A stretch of 64,000 bases of DNA, from NCBI GenBank assembly GCA_054601695.1, contig BAAHQB010000105.1, positions 574,627 through 638,626 of the forward strand, written 5' to 3'. The notes beneath the pieces were generated by a model. The model had not been told where the DNA came from and did no database searches. It worked only from the letters and a program-made list of their open reading frames with translations. The stretch comes from Amorphochlora amoebiformis. Its lineage: Eukaryota > Cercozoa > Chlorarachniophyceae. This document shows positions 45,397 to 64,000 of this stretch, piece by piece; positions within the stretch are counted from its first letter, which is position 1, and each line of letters starts with the position of its first letter. Made by a program: the position numbers and the translations under genes.

Positions 45397-45934
45397 AATA
45401 TACGTGCGTATCTAAAAACCTACGTACGTACACGCTTCGACATATTTTGCTACGCTTTGAAAAGTATATAATATATAATATAATACTACGTTTGATCCTG
45501 GGGTGGTAGAACCGAAGCACAGCGAAGAAGATTGCGCTGCTGGACTCCACTGAGTAGGGTTAGGGTAGCGTTAGGGCGTTACTTGCACTTGCAAGGGTTA
45601 GGGTCAGGATGAGGAGATGTAATCGGGTTACGTTTTATGTTTTTTTTGGTTTACCAGTGGAGGTAGCACGGCATTCAAACGCGCCTAGTTTAACCTGTTT
45701 ATAAACATGGGGAATATATGTTTTTCTTTAACTCGTATTAATGTACATATTCCAGATATGACTTAAAATATCTATCTAAATATAAATATAAATATGTACA
45801 TATAAATGTTTTTTATATATTTTGTATATATATATATATATTATATAATACTTACCGTGAAGTCTTTCTGGGTTGCAGTGGAGACACGAGCGATGGAAAA
45901 CTTGCTAAATACCGCGAAAGCTCTCTCCTAATAC

Positions 45935-45968
<34 letters not shown>

Positions 45969-46182
45969 TATATATATATATATGTGTGTGTGTTATATAT
46001 ATATATACATATATATATATACATATTATATATATAGTCTTTTTTGACTCTCTTTTTCGTCGAAAGAAGTGTCAAAGACATCACCTTCATAGCAGAATTA
46101 ACGGAACAGGCGAAACAGGTATTGTCCGCATTATCAACATATATATACACATATATACATATTATATTATACATATATATAA

Positions 46183-46236
<54 letters not shown>

Positions 46237-46346
46237 AGATTTGTGTATATTCATTGTACTTTATTACCTTGATATTTTCGTTTGATTCGAGCTGAAAGGA
46301 TGTAGTGTACTTGTGGGTATTAGCCTTTGACATGATCGCCTAATAT

Positions 46347-46389
<43 letters not shown>

Positions 46390-46550
46390 TTATTATCACT
46401 ATAATGTATGTATATCACCTTGATGGCGTCTTTTTCTCCCTCAAGAATCACGCTGTACCTGGAATTATATCCTATTAGTATAGCGCTTATCCATATGATT
46501 ATATTTTATATATATTACATATATAACACACATATATGTCTATGTATATG

Positions 46551-46623
<73 letters not shown>

Positions 46624-46965
46624 GTAGATACATTTAGCATACTGGCATTAAGATATGTAGCATACGAGTATTATAATATACGTGGTATTCTAACATTCAT
46701 GTATACTATGACAGCATCCTCACTGGTTGGTATGCTCGTGGTACATCAAAATTCCTCCGATTTTGAGAGCTGTGTAGCTATTCAGAGCTTCCTTCACCAT
46801 CTGGCGAGCGGTCGATACACACTGCAGAGATAGATGTGTTTGTAATGTTATGTGTATGTATATATTCTATGTATTAGTGACATGACATATTCGAGCATAC
46901 GTGAGTGTAGACTAAGGGTTAGGTGTATTCTTACTTGTCGAGTGTTGCCTTTCACTTCAAATCTA

Positions 46966-47015
<50 letters not shown>

Positions 47016-47168
47016 TTGAAAAAGAAGAGAGAGAAGAGGGGAGGAGCGAGGAGAGAATAAGATCGAACAGAAGAGAAAAAGAGGGACAGAAGAGGAAAAA
47101 AAAAAAACAGAGTAACAGAAGAGAAAAGAGAGAGGAAAAGGAGAGATAGACCTGAAGAATGTGCATGT

Positions 47169-47203
<35 letters not shown>

Positions 47204-47409
47204 CATGTTATATATAATATATTATATATTATATTATAATATCGTTCTAGATGACTTACGAGAACTGGTAACGCGCGAGATTCTTTCTTACTTCCCTCTC
47301 GAACGCGGCGTCGAAGTCTGGGCTCTCGGTGAATACCATACCTACGTAGTACGTACATGTTATGCAAATATATATATATACATATATTTATTATAAAGAC
47401 ACATATATT

Positions 47410-47441
<32 letters not shown>

Positions 47442-47578
47442 TTATACATTTTTATATATATGGTCTGTATACCTCCCCAGCTTCCATAGTAGCGAGTCAA
47501 GGGAAACTCCTCTCTCTCAATCGTAAACCTGTGATGACGTCGGTCTTTGGCAATAACCTATGTATACACATTTATACT

Positions 47579-47653
<75 letters not shown>

Positions 47654-48368
47654 AAATGCGAGGAGGTTGTTCAGAGACCTTGAGCAAGGCGTTGACTGCC
47701 CTGTGTTTGCCCTCCAAGACCTGTCGAATCCTTCCGGTCTTGCGCTCACACCAGAGGGCACCACCAACGTCCAACCTAGTGTATCGGAGAACATATATAC
47801 ATATTAATATATGTACACATATAAATATAGAGCGGGAGAAATATACTTATAATTTTAGACCAAAAAATATTTATCTGTGAATGTGAAATTACTCATTTGT
47901 GTGTCTTGCAATACACGTGAAACTAAGCAAAAGTGGCACGTAGTAACATAGTTACAAGGACACATATCGATGAGTGGTGTGATGTACGCACGCTGAGTGA
48001 TATGAGGTTTCGTGCGGAGCGAGTAAAAAAGCAGTTTCGACTTGGTAACGTACTTCCCACACACTCTGCAGCGTGTGATGGTTCATATTTCGTGATTTGT
48101 TCTTACGTCTTGTTCTTCGCGTTGGCTTTCTTGATGATATCGTCAATATCCGCATCTTTGGTGAGCTGGGTAACACACACAGGTTCAGATACAGAGATAG
48201 GGGAAAAAACGGGCCCAGGCGTGAGGGTTGTATCCAGTTTCACACACCCCGCGATTCACCAACCTGAGAACGGTACGTAAGGCGATACAGCTCCTCGCCT
48301 GTGAGATTGATCGGCGAAATCCTGTCGACTGATGTTCCATACATGTTTCTGCTATCGGAGGCTCCCAT
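42443..48368 (-). CDS. BLUF blue-light photoreceptor with degenerate second BLUF and PDZ-like domain (about 440 aa)
   Basis: Minus-strand exons: 48368-48264, 48165-48107, 47775-47679, 47557-47473, 47341-47260, 46962-46935, 46821-46724, 46458-46419, 46339-46268, 46084-46049 (tentative), 45927-45856, 45254-45194, 44873-44795, 44485-44371, 44268-44167, 43248-43193, 42716-42645, 42524-42464 (then TAA at 42443, or splicing at GTATGT). BLUF1 (residues about 26-119) shows LYRLTYRSQ (Tyr32), KNKTLDVGGAL (Asn53), RQVLEG (Gln73) and KDRRH, i.e. the Tyr, Asn and Gln that surround the flavin in this family. BLUF2 (about 137-250) keeps the frame ([29 protein letters not shown]), but by my alignment those positions are Phe142, Tyr168 and Val188, so it should not bind flavin. 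An acidic and Ser/Lys-rich linker follows, then MPLGFRI and [23 protein letters not shown]-like. No cyclase domain is seen. The joins around exons 10-12 are the least certain. Confidence 0.85.
43280..44020 (-). repeat. About 730-bp (GAGAGAGAGAAAGGA)n array
   Basis: Regular GAGAGA/AAAGGA units of about 14-20 bp in the BLUF intron between exons 44268-44167 and 43248-43193. On the gene's sense (minus) strand it is a polypyrimidine tract. The long open frames across it are products of the repeat, not genes. Confidence 0.95.
45556..45608 (-). repeat. Short telomere-like array in a BLUF intron
   Basis: TTAGGG-type units on the plus strand, so CCCTAA on the BLUF sense strand, ending next to a possible acceptor (ACCCTACTCAG on the minus strand). 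Confidence 0.75.
47010..47155 (-). repeat. CT-rich tract (sense strand of the BLUF gene)
   Basis: GA-rich on the plus strand and polypyrimidine on the minus strand, in the intron before the 28-nt exon at 46962-46935. Confidence 0.8.
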
Positions 48369-49703
48369 CTTGCTTTTTCGTTGGCCCGCGCTTGTGAATT
48401 GACTGACAATTGCAAATATAAGTAGGTATTCATGGGACAGACCCAGGGGAGTATACACTCATTGAAGGCCTGCACGTAACCAGGCGATGTTACCTTGGGG
48501 GGGGGTTGAAATCTGCGGAGAGCAGGCTTATCGATTGCTGGAGGCTGGAGCGGGATCAGGGGGCCTCTTACCGCGCGGAATAGGAGGAGATTAAAAAAAG
48601 AAAAAGTGTGCTGCTTCTCTTGGTCGAATTTATTCGGTGATTTCGCCGGAATATAAAGCCGTTTCGTTGAGAATTCGTATTAATTTAGCCTAAGGATATA
48701 CCCGTTTCAGATCCTTCGAATGGTAATTTCACCAGAAATACTCATGTGCAAGAGCATTGCTAAAGGGGTACCCCATCAGGTCTACCAGGTATGCCATAAA
48801 TCGATTCCAAACGGAAACATTTCTGCATGGCACTACTGGTTAAATGACTGCGTAAGGAGGGTAACTTACAAACCTCGCGAATGCCGTTTGTGAAGTCAAC
48901 TTGAAAGGAAGTGTGTCGCTCCCGCCCGAATGTCGCAGTGGCTCTGGCTCCGGGAAGAACATCATACCGGGGTTAGTGAACGGTGTCAGCCTCTTGTAGG
49001 TTAACTATTGCAGAATGGTCGCTAGCGACGATCTGGACGTCTAGATCAGGCATGAACAATTCAGCTTCGATGACGATGCTAGGATGTCGGTATGGCTGGA
49101 GTAATTACTGTCATACTGGGGTACACTAGAAGTCACGGTCGGGGTAGGTAGAGTGGTGTCATGACTGGCGTGGTGAGCAGCGATCGCGACGTTCACATGT
49201 AACTGTGTTATTTCTAGTATTTGTCCAGTTTGTTTCACTTTAAACTAGTTAAAAGCTAGATATGACACATATATTCTAGATATTAGTGACCAAAAATTTA
49301 TAATCACTAACTTGTATAATATTCATAATACATTGTAGGTATAGTCTTTAAGTATTAAATGTTTGTATCTAGTATCTAGAGTCTAGAGAGTATGCTAGAA
49401 TGTCTAGTATGTAGCAAAATATTAATATCTAGAAAATGTTGCCTTGCAAGTTTAGTACGTATACATATCATCCATCCGTATAACTAGCGGACACTGCTCA
49501 GACTGCTAGACTGGCGGACAGTTCTTGCAAGTAATAAAAAATTTGATAAAGTGTTAACAATGCCTGGTACCGCGACTGTACTACGGTCTAGTACGGTACT
49601 GATATACGGCTCCCAATTTAAACTCAGAAGAGTGACTATGTAATACAACCCATCCCTATCGTTATACTACATGTACCTAGACTATGTATCTACTAATAAC
49701 TAG
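48369..49703. other. Intergenic region upstream of BLUF, downstream of lumen-protein gene
   Basis: 48369-49240 is ordinary, relatively GC-rich DNA, probably holding the BLUF promoter and leader. It includes a G-run at about 48498-48506 and a short minus frame (49041-49238) without recognisable product. 49250-49700 is a CTAG/TAGA-rich block like those after the other genes' 3' ends. There are no TA microsatellites here. Confidence 0.6.
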
Positions 49704-56113
<6,410 letters not shown>

Positions 56114-56281
56114 CCACAGAGGAAAGGACACGTGGCGTTGATTCTTTTGATCTTTTCGGCAGGTTTTAAATTCTTGAGTGACATTATCATGTGTCACGCG
56201 GTGTATGCCGTGCTTTGCGTGATTCAGTCTAAGGTCACGCGATACCGCGACGGCGTTATTATCAAGTCCGCAAAATCTCCG
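56114..56281. promoter_or_regulatory. Divergent promoter, lumen protein / MRT4
   Basis: 168 bp of ordinary-composition DNA between opposed start codons, with no microsatellite. A shared promoter is inferred from spacing alone. Confidence 0.45.
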
Positions 56282-63967
<7,686 letters not shown>

Positions 63968-64000
63968 GTATGTACAAAATATATATTTGTATATATACAT

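Noticed and set aside
45475-45545. Extra BLUF exon after ACCCTACTCAG on the minus strand
   Set aside because: It is open and in phase 0 both ends, but its product (Ser/Thr/Pro-rich) matches nothing and the gene reads through without it. Left out pending transcripts.
46062-46133. Plus-strand exon candidate around CATAG|CAGAATTAACGG...GTATTG
   Set aside because: It lies in a minus-strand gene region with no plus-strand partners. The minus-strand exon 46084-46049 fits the BLUF frame better.
42443-48368. Photoactivated adenylyl cyclase of the euglenid type
   Set aside because: No class III cyclase motifs occur between or after the two BLUF units in the assembled frame.

Overview
The window is nuclear DNA from a microbial eukaryote with very many introns. 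Eight multi-exon genes can be reconstructed by joining short exons (5 to 356 nt) whose splice phases agree and whose products match known families. Introns are nearly all GT-AG and are filled with (TA)n microsatellites, CT/GA tracts and telomere-type CCCTAA/TTAGGG arrays. One gene starts with what reads as signal peptide, transit peptide and twin-arginine thylakoid signal in series. This implies a photosynthetic organism with a complex (secondary) plastid. TTAGGG-type repeats, extreme intron density and no phenylalanine-type plastid cleavage site make a chlorarachniophyte-like alga my best guess, but this is inference.

Layout, left to right. (1) FRA10AC1-family nuclear protein, minus strand, running off the left edge (450-6137). 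(2) A 23-kb, 29-exon TPR-SET lysine methyltransferase, plus strand (6342-29506); its introns carry most of the telomere-like arrays. (3) Ribosomal protein L10a/uL1, minus (30274-31798). (4) A PX-domain AGC kinase of SGK3 architecture, plus, 19 exons (31918-37013). (5) A small ankyrin-repeat protein, plus (38464-39649). (6) A BLUF blue-light photoreceptor with a second, degenerate BLUF-like domain and a PDZ-like C-terminus, minus, 18 exons (42443-48368). (7) A helical protein predicted to reach the thylakoid lumen, minus (49704-56113). (8) The ribosome-assembly factor MRT4, plus, running off the right edge (56282-63967).

Three gene pairs are head to head with 119-204 bp between start codons (FRA10AC1/TPR-SET, L10a/kinase, lumen protein/MRT4). 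In contrast, all four spacers that follow a gene's 3' end contain a block rich in CTAG, TAGA and GTAC words that is not seen in introns or in the divergent promoters.

The most notable items are the tandem BLUF-PDZ photoreceptor, a dispersed element of about 43 bp embedded repeatedly in intronic telomere-like arrays, a telomere-fusion-like palindrome inside an intron, and decayed partial copies of three exons in the TPR-SET gene. The genes do not form one pathway. Two serve ribosome production (L10a, MRT4), two concern light or plastids (BLUF, lumen protein), and the rest are nuclear or signalling proteins.
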